Positions 52,020-61,223 of a DNA stretch of 64,000 bases are shown one piece after another. The notes beneath the pieces are model-generated. The model did no database searches and was not told where the DNA came from. It saw only the letters and a program-made list of their open reading frames with translations. Origin of the DNA: an uncultured Lachnospiraceae bacterium. Lineage in GTDB: Bacteria > Bacillota > Clostridia > Lachnospirales > Lachnospiraceae. Within the stretch, counting starts at the first letter, position 1. Every line of letters begins with the position of its first letter. Location: positions 106,318-170,317 of the forward strand of contig CAJUHR010000004.1 in NCBI GenBank assembly GCA_910586255.1, read 5' to 3'. A program made the translations under genes and the position numbers.

Positions 52020-53357
52020 ATGGAACAGCACATAAAGCAGTACGGACATCTGAAGGCGCCGGGAAACTGGATCAATGATCCCAATGGTTTTATCTACTAT
52101 AAAGGAAAATATCATTTATTTTATCAGTATTTTCCCTATGCCCCCATATGGGGAACGATGCACTGGGGCCATGCAATCAGCAAAAATCTGATAGATTGGG
52201 AGCATGTGGGCATTGCTCTTTTCCCCACCAAGGAAGGCGACAAAAGCGGCTGCTTTTCCGGAAGCGCGGTGGAGCATGACGGGAAAATGATCCTCTACTA
52301 TACAGGAGTTCATTACCATGTGACAGATCCGGAGAATATCCATCTCTGTCTCAATGACCAGTTTGATTCCTGCCAGATGATGATTTCTTCGGAGGACGGG
52401 ATGAACTTTGACAATTTTGGCGGCAAAAAGGTGGTGATTCCTCCTATTGAGGACAGTCTCCAGGGAGATAAGACCCATACCAGGGATCCGAAGGTCTGGA
52501 AAGGAAAGGATGGATGGTACATGGTTTTGGGCAGCAGTCAGAAGGGAAAGGGAAAGCTCTTGTTCTACCGGAGCGAGGATCTGGAAAGCTGGTCTTATGT
52601 CAATGGAGTGTCTAAGGGAGCCGGATGGGGCTGGATGTGGGAGTGTCCCGACTATTTTGAGACAGAGGGCGGTCAGGCTTTAGTGTTTTCTCCCATGCGG
52701 TTTTTAAAGGACGGAAAATGGGAGGAGAATCAGGCTATCTGCATGGCTGTGGATTTTAAAGAAGACGGATGTGAGATGCGTATGCCGGATACCTATCAGT
52801 ACATAGATTATGGGCTGGATCTCTATGCGCCTCAAAGTGCGGTGGATGAAGAGGGACGGCGGGTGTTGGTGGCATGGCTGCGGATGCCGGAGGCTGTGAC
52901 AGAGGAAGGAAAGGAACCCTGGCGGGGCATGTTCTGCCTGCCCCGGGTAGTGGAGGTAAAGGACGGCCATGTGTATTTCCGGGTTCACCCCCATGTGAAG
53001 AACCGGTACAGCCGGCTGGTTGAGAATGTGAAGGAGACCGGGCCGGACGGATATCGGATTCGTCTTTGGCTGGAGGACGGCGGGTGTCTGAATGTGGGCG
53101 GATACAGGATCAGCCGCAGAGGAGGACGGATTCGCACAGACCGGACAGATGTGTACTGTAAGGGGGAGGACTATCGGACCGTGTTTGAGACGCCTCCAGT
53201 GAAGGAAGGAAACCGGCTGGATGTATATGTGGATAACCATATGATTGAAGTCTATGTTAATGACGGAGAGTATGTGATCAGCAATGGAGTCTATGGAATT
53301 AAGAGAGAAATTTGTGTGAGCGGGGGGAGGAATGTGGAGATTTTTAGTTTACAGTGA
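52020..53357 (+). CDS. Glycoside hydrolase family 32 beta-fructofuranosidase
   Basis: The 445-residue enzyme splits sucrose, sucrose-6-phosphate or short fructans. The three family residues are present: nucleophile Asp20 in WINDPNG, Asp156 in the RDP motif (THTRDPKVW), and acid/base Glu208 in WECPDYF. There is no signal peptide, so it acts inside the cell. A smaller C-terminal beta-sandwich follows the five-bladed propeller. No transporter or regulator gene is adjacent, so the substrate must enter by a system encoded elsewhere. The start follows AAAGGAATCAGGAAA. Confidence 0.94.
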   Translation: MEQHIKQYGHLKAPGNWINDPNGFIYYKGKYHLFYQYFPYAPIWGTMHWGHAISKNLIDWEHVGIALFPTKEGDKSGCFSGSAVEHDGKMILYYTGVHYHVTDPENIHLCLNDQFDSCQMMISSEDGMNFDNFGGKKVVIPPIEDSLQGDKTHTRDPKVWKGKDGWYMVLGSSQKGKGKLLFYRSEDLESWSYVNGVSKGAGWGWMWECPDYFETEGGQALVFSPMRFLKDGKWEENQAICMAVDFKEDGCEMRMPDTYQYIDYGLDLYAPQSAVDEEGRRVLVAWLRMPEAVTEEGKEPWRGMFCLPRVVEVKDGHVYFRVHPHVKNRYSRLVENVKETGPDGYRIRLWLEDGGCLNVGGYRISRRGGRIRTDRTDVYCKGEDYRTVFETPPVKEGNRLDVYVDNHMIEVYVNDGEYVISNGVYGIKREICVSGGRNVEIFSLQ

Positions 53358-53367
53358 AGGAATACTT

Positions 53368-53411
53368 AAAAAAGGATCACAGCCGGAAGAAATTTGGCTG
53401 CGGTCCTTTTT
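53368..53411. terminator. Bidirectional terminator between convergent genes
   Basis: AAAAAAGGATCACAGCC pairs with GGCTGCGGTCCTTTTT (two mismatches) around an 11-nt loop. A-rich and T-rich flanks let it serve both the fructosidase and the kinase gene. Confidence 0.85.
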
Positions 53412-53415
53412 CAGA

Positions 53416-55545
53416 CTATAAGCATTTGCGCTGGGATATGACCTTTGCCATGGTTTTCAGTAAACAATCCACATCCAGGGGCTTGTTCAGATGGGCATCC
53501 ATGCCACATTCCAGAGACATTTTCTGATTGCTCTCAAAGGAGTCGGCAGACAGTGCAATAATGGGAATCCGGGCAATATGCGGATTCTCAAGAAGGCGTA
53601 TGGCCTTGGCGGCTTCCCATCCGTTCATGACCGGCATTTGAATATCCATGAGAACCAGGGCATAATCACCGGGGGAAGCTGCCTTAAGCTTTTCCACAGC
53701 AATGCTTCCATCGGCGGCAACCTCCGTGAGAAAGCCTAAGTCCTTTAAAATCTCCGATTCCATTTCCTGATTGATCTCGTTGTCCTCCACTAAAAGAATT
53801 TTCTGATTTTGAAATAAAAGAATCGGGTCAGTATCCATGTCAGAAACGGAAACAGGCGGCAGCTGTTTGGCAGGGAGAGGAAGCATAACGGTAAAAATAC
53901 TTCCTTCTCCCTTCTTGCTGTCAGCCTGAATGGTTCCGCCCAATTGGTCCACAATATTTTTGGCTATGGTAAGGCCGAGACCTGTGCCATGGATGCCGCT
54001 GAGAGTGGTGTTTTTTTCTCTCTCAAAGGGCTCAAAAATGTGCTTAAGAAAATCAGCGCCGATACCGATACCTGTATCCTTTACCAGAAACTGAAAGGCC
54101 GGATGATTGTCAGACGGATTTTTAAGCTCTCTGGCAATAATATCTACGCTTCCGTCTGCCTTTGTGTAGGTTATGGCATTGTTAATAAGATTCAAAAAAA
54201 GCTGTTTGAGCTTGTGCGGATCACTGTAGACAATACCGTGGGAGATACCGGAAAGATCCATGGACAGAGCAATGTTTTTTTCCTTTGCCTGCGGCAGTAA
54301 AAGCTGATGGATTTCCTGTAAAATATCATGCAGATTACATTCCGACTCCGCCAAATGAATGTTGTTGGATTCGGTCCATGAGATCTCCAGCACTTTCTCA
54401 ATGAGATCCAGAAGATGCCTGCCAGCGGTTTCAATTTTGGTGAGATATGTATCTGCCATTTTCGTATCGTCAAGATGAGTCCTGGCCAGGGAGGTGAATC
54501 CGAATATGGCATTTAAGGGAGTGCGCATGTCATGAGACATATTGGAGAGAAATGTATCCTTTGCAATGATTGCCAGATTGGCATCATGAAGCGCATCCTC
54601 CAGCATTTGCTTCTGCTCCATTTCCATTTGAATTTCCTTGTCCACATGCCGGGAACCTAAGACGATTTGGGAAACATGGGGACAGTCCTCTGTGTTTACA
54701 AGGCGGAGCTGAAAATAATGGCTCTCTCCGTGAATAAGGATACGGTAATTTATATAGTAGGTTTTTTGCCGGGAAAGCTTCTGCCGGATATATTCCGGAT
54801 CCAGTGCTTTTCGGACAATTTCCCGGTCCATAGGATGAACCCAGGTATCAATGTATTGATTGGTATACTGGCAAAATTCCGGGAATTGAGCCGGATTTTC
54901 CGGATTTTTAAACAGAGGCTCGATTCTGGAGTTTAAACGGTAAGGAAGCACTTGGTCTGTATCAAGATCTACATAAAGAATGGATTCATAATTTATGCTG
55001 AGACCCTCAATGACACGGAGGCGCTGCATTTGCAGTTCATTGATTTGATTTCTTTTATCTGTGGCATCGCCGATAAAAACATAAAAGATATCTCCCACAG
55101 CTTCATTGTGAACAAAATGACCATAGTCCTCAATCCAGCGAATCTCACCATCCTTGCGGATAATCCGGTATTCAACATAGTCTAAGTCATACTGACTGTG
55201 TGCGATCTGCTCCTCAATACTCTTTTCTACAGCATTTAAGTCATCAGGGTGTACAAAGCCTTTAAAGGAGCCTCCGGTAAGCGCCTGGAATTCCTCCTGG
55301 GTGGCACACCCGAAAATCCGCAACACCGCCTGATTGGCAAAGAGAATGTGCTCATCTTTGTCAGAGCGATAGATAAAGAAGCCCCCTGGCATTTCATTGA
55401 TGAATCGCACTACATTTTCCGCTGCGTGCATGCTGTGAGGGCTGGGAGTGAGCGGAGAGGGGGAGCCGGCGGCACTTTTTTCCGAAATATCTAAAAGAGA
55501 CAGGATGCAGTTAATTAGAGCCGGATCCGCTTTTTGCTTTTTCAT
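53416..55545 (-). CDS. Hybrid sensor histidine kinase with PAS domains and receiver
   Basis: The 709-residue protein has no membrane segment. A PAS domain spans about residues 48-165 (IYRSDKDEHILFANQAVLRI, with a PAC-like KDGEIRWIED), and a second sensory region spans about 185-300. Next are a HisKA domain with His338 in NMSHDMRTPLNAI, an ATPase domain (NLINNAITYT, DTGIGIG, GTGLGLTIAK) and a C-terminal receiver with Asp in VLMDIQMP. It has no output domain and no adjacent partner. Such soluble hybrids in Clostridia often respond to internal signals. GGGGGGATATTGGT precedes the start. Confidence 0.93.
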   Translation of the reverse strand: MKKQKADPALINCILSLLDISEKSAAGSPSPLTPSPHSMHAAENVVRFINEMPGGFFIYRSDKDEHILFANQAVLRIFGCATQEEFQALTGGSFKGFVHPDDLNAVEKSIEEQIAHSQYDLDYVEYRIIRKDGEIRWIEDYGHFVHNEAVGDIFYVFIGDATDKRNQINELQMQRLRVIEGLSINYESILYVDLDTDQVLPYRLNSRIEPLFKNPENPAQFPEFCQYTNQYIDTWVHPMDREIVRKALDPEYIRQKLSRQKTYYINYRILIHGESHYFQLRLVNTEDCPHVSQIVLGSRHVDKEIQMEMEQKQMLEDALHDANLAIIAKDTFLSNMSHDMRTPLNAIFGFTSLARTHLDDTKMADTYLTKIETAGRHLLDLIEKVLEISWTESNNIHLAESECNLHDILQEIHQLLLPQAKEKNIALSMDLSGISHGIVYSDPHKLKQLFLNLINNAITYTKADGSVDIIARELKNPSDNHPAFQFLVKDTGIGIGADFLKHIFEPFEREKNTTLSGIHGTGLGLTIAKNIVDQLGGTIQADSKKGEGSIFTVMLPLPAKQLPPVSVSDMDTDPILLFQNQKILLVEDNEINQEMESEILKDLGFLTEVAADGSIAVEKLKAASPGDYALVLMDIQMPVMNGWEAAKAIRLLENPHIARIPIIALSADSFESNQKMSLECGMDAHLNKPLDVDCLLKTMAKVISQRKCL

Positions 55546-55693
55546 ACCAATATCCCCCCTTTTGACCCCGATATCATGTCATGAAAAAATATTAGCATAA
55601 AAACGGAAATCTGTCATTATTTTTTGTTAAGGAAATTTTTGTGACCACAGAACTCTGTCACGGACAATCCGTCTGTTCGGAGCCTTTTTCGGG

Positions 55694-56017
55694 TTACGAA
55701 TATGTCTTTGGAGAGTGGAGCTTTTTTGTCAGGCAGATGATGACAGCATTCTGTCTGGGACGTGCGGACAGATGTATCATGTGGGTTTCGTTGTAATAGC
55801 CAATCAATTCCTCGGCAATACGGATATCACCGGTCTCTCTTTGAACCAGTGTTTTGTCCTCCGTGATCACGAGAGTGAGAACCGGATTAGAGAGATCCAG
55901 CTTGTCTTTAATGAGCCGGAGACGGTTTTCAATCAGACTCAGGCGGGTGAGCTGACTTACGCCGGGGGTCTTGCGGGCATCATTGTCAGCAAAAAGGCTT
56001 GCGGTTACATCTTTCAT
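55694..56017 (-). CDS. Uncharacterised 107-residue protein
   Basis: The protein (MKDVTASLFADNDARKTPGV at its N-terminus) has a helical first half (LSLIENRLRLIKDKLDLS) and a beta-rich second half (VLTLVITEDKTLVQRETGDI). I do not recognise a family. CCCAAAGGAGCACAAGCC precedes the start, a strong site. It diverges from the cobalamin-riboswitch operon, but no functional link is evident. Confidence 0.6.
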   Translation of the reverse strand: MKDVTASLFADNDARKTPGVSQLTRLSLIENRLRLIKDKLDLSNPVLTLVITEDKTLVQRETGDIRIAEELIGYYNETHMIHLSARPRQNAVIICLTKKLHSPKTYS

Positions 56018-56105
56018 GGCTTGTGCTCCTTTGGGTGGAATCGTATATTTTGATAATAGTGTCTTCTGTCAGGGGAAATTTATGCCTCAGGTTAAAGAAA
56101 ACCGT

Positions 56106-56134
56106 TTGACATTTCCTCGAAAGACTTTTACAAT
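56106..56134 (+). promoter_or_regulatory. Promoter of the riboswitch-controlled operon
   Basis: TTGACA and TACAAT are 17 nt apart. Transcription would start near 56141, about 20 nt before the aptamer. Confidence 0.85.
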
Positions 56135-56161
56135 GAGAAAGAAAACCATAACTTCATAGAG

Positions 56162-56324
56162 GATCAAGTGCCGTCTTTACGGAGACGGGTAAAAGAGAAC
56201 CGGGTGAAAGTCCCGGGCGATCCGGTCACTGTGAGTGGGGAGCGATTTTGCAAAATACCATTGTGCGAGGGCATGAGAAGGTGCGAAAAAGCTGTGAGCC
56301 GTAAGCCAGGAAACCTGCTTGATC
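56162..56324 (+). promoter_or_regulatory. Cobalamin riboswitch aptamer
   Basis: The closing helix P1 is formed by GATCAAG (56162-56168) and CTTGATC (56318-56324). Between them are the conserved features: ACCGGGTGAAAGTCCCGGGC, GGTCACTGTGAG (the CACTG core) and the B12 box AAGCCAGGAAACCTGCT. Together with the terminator at 56444, this suggests that cobalamin binding stops transcription of the downstream uptake genes. Confidence 0.95.
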
Positions 56325-56443
56325 TGGTATGTTGGCGCTTCCTGTGAAAGTCTGTTCAACAAAATGTTTGTGTCGGTGCAATACGCCATATGGCGGATAG
56401 CAAGGCTTCTTTTCGATGCATGATTGAATGGCTGCTAATAGGG

Positions 56444-56468
56444 GAAGGCTCGTGTGGGCCTTCTTTTT
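56444..56468 (+). terminator. Probable riboswitch expression-platform terminator
   Basis: GAAGGCTC pairs with GGGCCTTC (one G-U) around GTGT and is followed by TTTTT. It lies 120 nt after the aptamer and 158 nt before the first gene, a suitable place for ligand-controlled termination. Confidence 0.75.
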
Positions 56469-56626
56469 GTGTTGTTAATTGCCGAAATAGCTGCATTTTA
56501 CTGCTTTGTCTGTGACCTTGTCCGGACGGGCTCAGATGCTTGCGGACAGTTTTTTGCGGGAGAGCGTATGGAAGAGCCGAAGCCGAGGACTTCGGAAAAA
56601 CCATCAAATCACAAGGAGGAAGCAAC

Positions 56627-57643
56627 ATGAGGAGGCAGAAAGCGGCAGTACTTGCAATGGTTTTGGCCGCAGGCTTGAGCCTGTCAGCCTGTAAGGGCGT
56701 CAGTCAGGAGGCGGCAGCCGGGAGCGAAGCTACAAAGGAAGTGGAGCAAAAAGCAGAAAAAGAAGATGTGACATCTGAGACAGCAGGAGAGGACCAGGAG
56801 ACATCCAAAGAAGGGAAAGCGGACGGGGAAAACGATGAAAATGAAAAGCATTCGGATACGGTGCTTTTGGCGGTGAGTTTTGGAACCAGCTATAATGACA
56901 GCCGGGATCTTACCATCGGGGCAGTGGAGCAGGCTATTGCCGAGGCACTTCCTCAGTATGAGCTGAGGCGGGCATTTACGGCTCAGATTATTATTGACAA
57001 ACTAAAGGAACGGGATGGACTTAAGATTGATAATGTGACGGAGGCTCTGGACCGGGCTGTTGCAGACGGGGTCAAAAATCTGATTGTACAGCCCACGCAT
57101 TTGATGGACGGTTTTGAGTACAATGATGTGGTCAACGAGCTGGAGGAGTACAGGGAATATTTTGATCAGATTGTGGTGGGAAAGCCGCTTCTTGATTCGG
57201 AGGAGGACTTTGATACTGTGGCAAAGGCGATTGTGGAGGCTACTAAAGACAAGGATGACGGGGAGACTGCCATTGTGTTTATGGGTCATGGGACGGAAGC
57301 AGAATCCAACCAGGTTTATGAAAAGCTTCAGAATACCTTAACAGAGGGAGGCTATGAGAATTACTATATCGGAACAGTGGAGGCAGAGCCGGGACTTGCG
57401 GATGTGTCCGCTGCTCTTAAGGAGGCCGGCACCTGCAAAAAGGTGGTTTTGCGGCCCCTGATGCTGGTGGCAGGGGACCATGCCAATAATGACATGGCAG
57501 GAGAAGAGGAGGATTCCTGGAAACGTGTCCTGGAGGCTGAGGGCTATCCGGTGGAGTGTCAGATTCACGGGCTGGGAGAGCTGGAAGCTGTCAGGGAGCT
57601 TTATGTGGAGCATGCAAGAGCGGCGGCGGAGCTTTTAAAGTGA
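56627..57643 (+). CDS. cbiK: Lipoprotein-type anaerobic cobaltochelatase CbiK
   Basis: The 338-residue protein joins a lipoprotein signal (AAGLSLSACKG) and an acidic Glu/Lys-rich linker of about 55 residues to a full CbiK domain. CbiK inserts cobalt into sirohydrochlorin or its reduced form. The domain starts at VLLAVSFGTSYNDSRDLTIG, and the metal-site histidines lie in IVQPTHLMDGFEYND and FMGHGTEAESNQVY. The signal peptide places it outside the cell membrane, unlike cytoplasmic CbiK. The start at 56627 follows CACAAGGAGGAAGCAAC. It is the first gene after the cobalamin riboswitch. Confidence 0.92.
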   Translation: MRRQKAAVLAMVLAAGLSLSACKGVSQEAAAGSEATKEVEQKAEKEDVTSETAGEDQETSKEGKADGENDENEKHSDTVLLAVSFGTSYNDSRDLTIGAVEQAIAEALPQYELRRAFTAQIIIDKLKERDGLKIDNVTEALDRAVADGVKNLIVQPTHLMDGFEYNDVVNELEEYREYFDQIVVGKPLLDSEEDFDTVAKAIVEATKDKDDGETAIVFMGHGTEAESNQVYEKLQNTLTEGGYENYYIGTVEAEPGLADVSAALKEAGTCKKVVLRPLMLVAGDHANNDMAGEEEDSWKRVLEAEGYPVECQIHGLGELEAVRELYVEHARAAAELLK

Positions 57644-57750
57644 GATGAAGCAGTTTGAGGGTATTGGGCGCCGGAATGGTGAATAATCTGATAAATCGTG
57701 ATACAAAGATTTTGGAGCGAACTCCGGAAATGAGACAAAGGAAAGAGGCA

Positions 57751-58923
57751 ATGAAAGGAAAAAGCTATTTGTACATAATCAGTACCCTGCTTTGGGCTTT
57801 AACAGGAGTGCTGCCGGCGGGAAGACTGCCGGCAGCCGCTTTTATCAGCTATGGGGCCTATGACCAGGTGGCTTCCGAAAATGAGCAGGCGGCCCATTGG
57901 CAGGTGGGGACGGAGGGAATGTTTCCCATCTGCGGAAGGGATGTGAAGGACGGAATTTATCCGGTAAGCGTGGAGTCCAGCTCTTCCATGTTTCAGGTGG
58001 AGCAGGCAGAGCTGACGGTGCAAGACGGCAGGATGCAGGCGGTTTTGACCTTGGGGGGAAAGGGATATCTGGCGCTGTTTATGGGTACGACCCGGGAGGC
58101 GGCGGCAGGTGAGCCATCGGATTATATCGGGTATGTGGAGGACGAACAGGGAAGATATACCTACACGGTTCCTGTGGAGGCTCTGGATATGCCCATCGAC
58201 TGTGCTGCATACAGCAAGAAGAAAGAAAAATGGTACGGCCGCAGTATTTTGTTTCAGGCAGAAAGCCTTCCGGCGGGGGCAGTGTCTGTAGAACTGCCCG
58301 ATTATGAGGCATTGCGAAAGGCGGACAGGGACAAGCGCATAGAGGATATGAGGAAGGAGAAGGAAGCAGAGAGCCGGGAGGAGGCCGGGGAGCGGGAGGC
58401 AGCAGAGGAGCGGGAGGCAGCAGAAAACCGGGAAGCGGCAGAGAGCCGGGAGGAAGCTTTGACGGTTGTGGATATGGAGGATGGAGCGTACACGGTTTCG
58501 CTTGATTTTTCGGGTGGAAGCGGCAGGGCTTTTGTGGAATCGCCGGCCGTTCTCTTTGTGAGAGAGGGAAAGGCTTATGTGCGGCTTTTGTGGAGCAGCC
58601 CGGATTATGACTATATGAAGGTGGGCGGGGAAAAATATTTACCGGTTAATGATGAGGGAAATTCCGAGTTTGAAATTCCGGTAACAGCTTTTGACAAGCC
58701 TATAGAAGTCACCGGAGATACCCTTGCCATGGGTACGCCCCATGAGATTGAGTATTCCCTGGTTCTTCACGGAGATTCCATTATGAGAAAAGAGCAGAGT
58801 GAAGATGACCGGCGAGGGCAGCCGGACGCCGGATGGAAGGTCTTTTGCATATTTGCCGGAGTTTTTCTGCTGTGTGCAGGTATTTATGGGGGATTCCGAA
58901 GGAGAGGAAAATCGGAGAGATGA
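57751..58923 (+). CDS. Membrane-anchored protein with two NEAT-like tetrapyrrole-binding domains
   Basis: The 390-residue protein has a signal peptide (YLYIISTLLWALTGVLPAGR), one NEAT-like domain at about residues 65-175 (DGIYPVSVESSSSMF), a linker of about 50 residues with repeated EREAAEEREAAENREAAESR units, a second NEAT-like domain at about 245-345 (DGAYTVSLDFSGGSGRAFVE, WSSPDYDYMKVGGEKYLPV), and a C-terminal helix with an RRRGKSER tail. NEAT domains bind haem in Gram-positive bacteria; the Tyr-rich DYDYMKV strand fits that fold. Here the operon context suggests a corrinoid or related ligand. The ATG at 57751 follows AAAGGAAAGAGGCA. It overlaps the next gene by four bases. Confidence 0.8.
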   Translation: MKGKSYLYIISTLLWALTGVLPAGRLPAAAFISYGAYDQVASENEQAAHWQVGTEGMFPICGRDVKDGIYPVSVESSSSMFQVEQAELTVQDGRMQAVLTLGGKGYLALFMGTTREAAAGEPSDYIGYVEDEQGRYTYTVPVEALDMPIDCAAYSKKKEKWYGRSILFQAESLPAGAVSVELPDYEALRKADRDKRIEDMRKEKEAESREEAGEREAAEEREAAENREAAESREEALTVVDMEDGAYTVSLDFSGGSGRAFVESPAVLFVREGKAYVRLLWSSPDYDYMKVGGEKYLPVNDEGNSEFEIPVTAFDKPIEVTGDTLAMGTPHEIEYSLVLHGDSIMRKEQSEDDRRGQPDAGWKVFCIFAGVFLLCAGIYGGFRRRGKSER

Positions 58924-60083
58924 GAACAAGAAGGATATTGGCTCTTTTCTGTATCATTTTCAGTATAACAGTGAGTACAGGGCTTAGATCCTGCAAAAGA
59001 CAATCGGACGGACTCCGGGAAAAGGAGATCAGCAAATCCCTGGTCTATTCCCACAGTATGGATTTGAAATATGCAAAGCGGTTTTCTGTGGATTATTATG
59101 AGAACGGGTACGCATTGATCCGGATTACCAGAGAGGAGTCCGGACCGGAGGATTGCTTGCTGGTGGTTCCGGAGGGATGCCAGGCTCCAACGGACCTGAA
59201 TCCGGATATTATTTTGCTTGAACAGCCGATCAAAAATATTTATCTGGCAGCGTCAGCCGCCATGGATATGTTTGTATCGGTGGATGCTCTGGACAGGATC
59301 CGCTTCAGCGGCTTAAAGACGGATGGGTGGTATATTAAAGAGGCCAGGGCGGCCATGGAGCAGGGAGAGATCCTCTATGCCGGTAAGTACGGGGCTCCGG
59401 ACTATGAAAGGATCGTGTCGGAGGGGTGCGGGCTTGCCATCGAGAATACCATGATCTATCACACGCCTCAGGTAAAGGAGCAGTTAGAGAGGTTTGGTAT
59501 TCCGGTGATGGTGGATTATTCCAGCTATGAGACGGAGCCCCTGGGAAGGACAGAGTGGGTGAGGCTCTACGGGCTTCTGACAGGAAGAGAGGATCTTGCC
59601 CGGAAGGCTTTTGAGTCGGAGCTTTCGGCCTTTGAGGCAGTGGATGGCCGGGAAGCCTCCGGAAAAACCGTGGCATTTTTTTATGTTACGGAAAACGGCG
59701 GCGTTAATGTGCGTAAATCCTCCGATTATCTGCCAAGGATGATTGAACAGGCAGGGGGAAGATATGTTTTTGAAAATCTGGGAGATGAAGAAAGCGCTTC
59801 CTCCTCGGTGACTCTTCAGATGGAGGAATTTTATGCGGCGGCGAGAGAAACAGATTATCTGATTTATAACAGCACGGTGGACAGAGAACTGACAAAGCTT
59901 GAGGAACTGACGGCAAAAAGCAGCCTGCTTAAGGACTTTAAGGCAGTCCGGGAAGGAAATGTCTACTGTACCTCAAAGAATTTGTATCAGTCGTCCATGG
60001 CGTTAGGAACGATTATCCTGGATATTCACGAAATGCTGGCCGGAAGGGACAAAGAACTGACATATCTGTACAGACTGAAATGA
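58920..60083 (+). CDS. ABC transporter substrate-binding lipoprotein (BtuF/FecB type)
   Basis: The 387-residue protein has a signal peptide with Cys in GLRSCKRQ (a weak lipobox) and a Peripla_BP_2-type fold split by a long helix around VRLYGLLTGREDLARKAFES. This family binds vitamin B12, haem or iron-siderophores. The VMVDYSSYETEPLGRTEWVR segment resembles the region where glutamates dock on the permease. ATCGGAGAG precedes the ATG, which overlaps the previous stop (ATGA). Confidence 0.85.
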   Translation: MRTRRILALFCIIFSITVSTGLRSCKRQSDGLREKEISKSLVYSHSMDLKYAKRFSVDYYENGYALIRITREESGPEDCLLVVPEGCQAPTDLNPDIILLEQPIKNIYLAASAAMDMFVSVDALDRIRFSGLKTDGWYIKEARAAMEQGEILYAGKYGAPDYERIVSEGCGLAIENTMIYHTPQVKEQLERFGIPVMVDYSSYETEPLGRTEWVRLYGLLTGREDLARKAFESELSAFEAVDGREASGKTVAFFYVTENGGVNVRKSSDYLPRMIEQAGGRYVFENLGDEESASSSVTLQMEEFYAAARETDYLIYNSTVDRELTKLEELTAKSSLLKDFKAVREGNVYCTSKNLYQSSMALGTIILDIHEMLAGRDKELTYLYRLK

Positions 60084-60156
60084 AAAACGCAGCAGACTGT
60101 TTAAAAGGGTATCTGAACGGTTGCAGAAATCCGGAGAGCGTCACGGAGGAGAGAAA

Positions 60157-61167
60157 ATGAAAAAAAGAAATTACGGTATTGCCTTTCTTGTGCTGGCCGT
60201 GCTGACCGCCGTTTTTCTGGCGGCAAATCTGTGTGTGGGAAGCGTCAATATTCCTCTTTCCCAGGTGATATCCGTACTGGGAGGGAGAGGGAAGGAGCCG
60301 GTGTTTCGCGATATTGTCATGAAGCTTCGTTTTCCCAGAGCTTTGGCGGCGGCGATTCTGGGAGGAGGTCTCGCCTTATCTGGCTATCTTTTGCAGACCT
60401 TTTTTCACAATCCGGTTGCAGGGCCCTTTATTCTGGGTATCTCCTCAGGAGCAAAGATGACGGTGGCCCTTTTTATGGTATTTTCCCTGAAAATGATGAT
60501 TCAGCCAGGCTCCGCGCTGATGATACTGTCTGCCTTTGCCGGGGCCATGCTCTCCATGGGTTTTGTCATTCTTTTGTCTCAGGCAGTGGACCGGATGTCC
60601 ATGCTGATTGTAGGCGGGGTGATGATCGGTTATATCTGTTCAGCCGTCACGGATTTTGTGGTGACTTTTGCAGATGATTCGGACATTGTAAATCTTCACA
60701 ACTGGTCTAAGGGAAGCTTTTCAGGAATCGGGTGGGAGCAGGTGCAGGTAATGGCAGCCGTGATTCTGGTAGTTTTTGCATGGGTGTTTTTTATGTCAAA
60801 GCAAATCAGTGCTCATCAGATGGGGGAGGCTTATGCGAAAAGCCTGGGACTGAATGTGAAAAGCTTCCGGGCGGCACTAGTGGTTTCCTCCAGCATTTTG
60901 TCAGCCTGTGTCACCGCCTTTGCAGGGCCTGTCTCCTTTGTGGGGATAGCAACGCCTCATCTGGTAAAGCATCTTTTGGGGACTGCCCGGCCGATTCTCA
61001 TGATTCCGGCCTGTTTTCTGGGCGGCGCCGCCTTCTGCCTGTGCTGCGATCTGCTGGCCCGGGTTCTGTTTGCGCCTACGGAGCTGGGAGTGAGTACGGT
61101 GACAGCCATCTTCGGGGCACCGGTGGTGCTCATGATTATGATACATGGACGGAGCCGTTCTTCCTGA
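60157..61167 (+). CDS. ABC transporter permease (FecCD/BtuC family)
   Basis: The 336-residue membrane protein has about ten helices and FecCD hallmarks: KLRFPRALAAAILGGGLALSG, FHNPVAGPFILGISSGA, and the C-terminal GPVSFVGIATPHLVKHLLG. It forms the channel for corrinoid, haem or siderophore import. GGAGGAGAGAAA precedes the start. A decayed hairpin resembling the repeat ends lies in the 73-nt gap before it. Confidence 0.93.
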   Translation: MKKRNYGIAFLVLAVLTAVFLAANLCVGSVNIPLSQVISVLGGRGKEPVFRDIVMKLRFPRALAAAILGGGLALSGYLLQTFFHNPVAGPFILGISSGAKMTVALFMVFSLKMMIQPGSALMILSAFAGAMLSMGFVILLSQAVDRMSMLIVGGVMIGYICSAVTDFVVTFADDSDIVNLHNWSKGSFSGIGWEQVQVMAAVILVVFAWVFFMSKQISAHQMGEAYAKSLGLNVKSFRAALVVSSSILSACVTAFAGPVSFVGIATPHLVKHLLGTARPILMIPACFLGGAAFCLCCDLLARVLFAPTELGVSTVTAIFGAPVVLMIMIHGRSRSS

Positions 61168-61223
61168 CATGGATAACATATCGTACATATTTTAGGCCGA
61201 AAACAGGAAGAGAAGGAACCGTT

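Noticed and set aside
60732..61223. Long in-frame extension (about 160 residues) upstream of the importer ATPase
   Set aside because: It overlaps the FecCD permease gene in another frame, has Cys/Gly/Ser-rich composition without a motif, and the ATPase has its own ribosome binding site and ATG at 61224.
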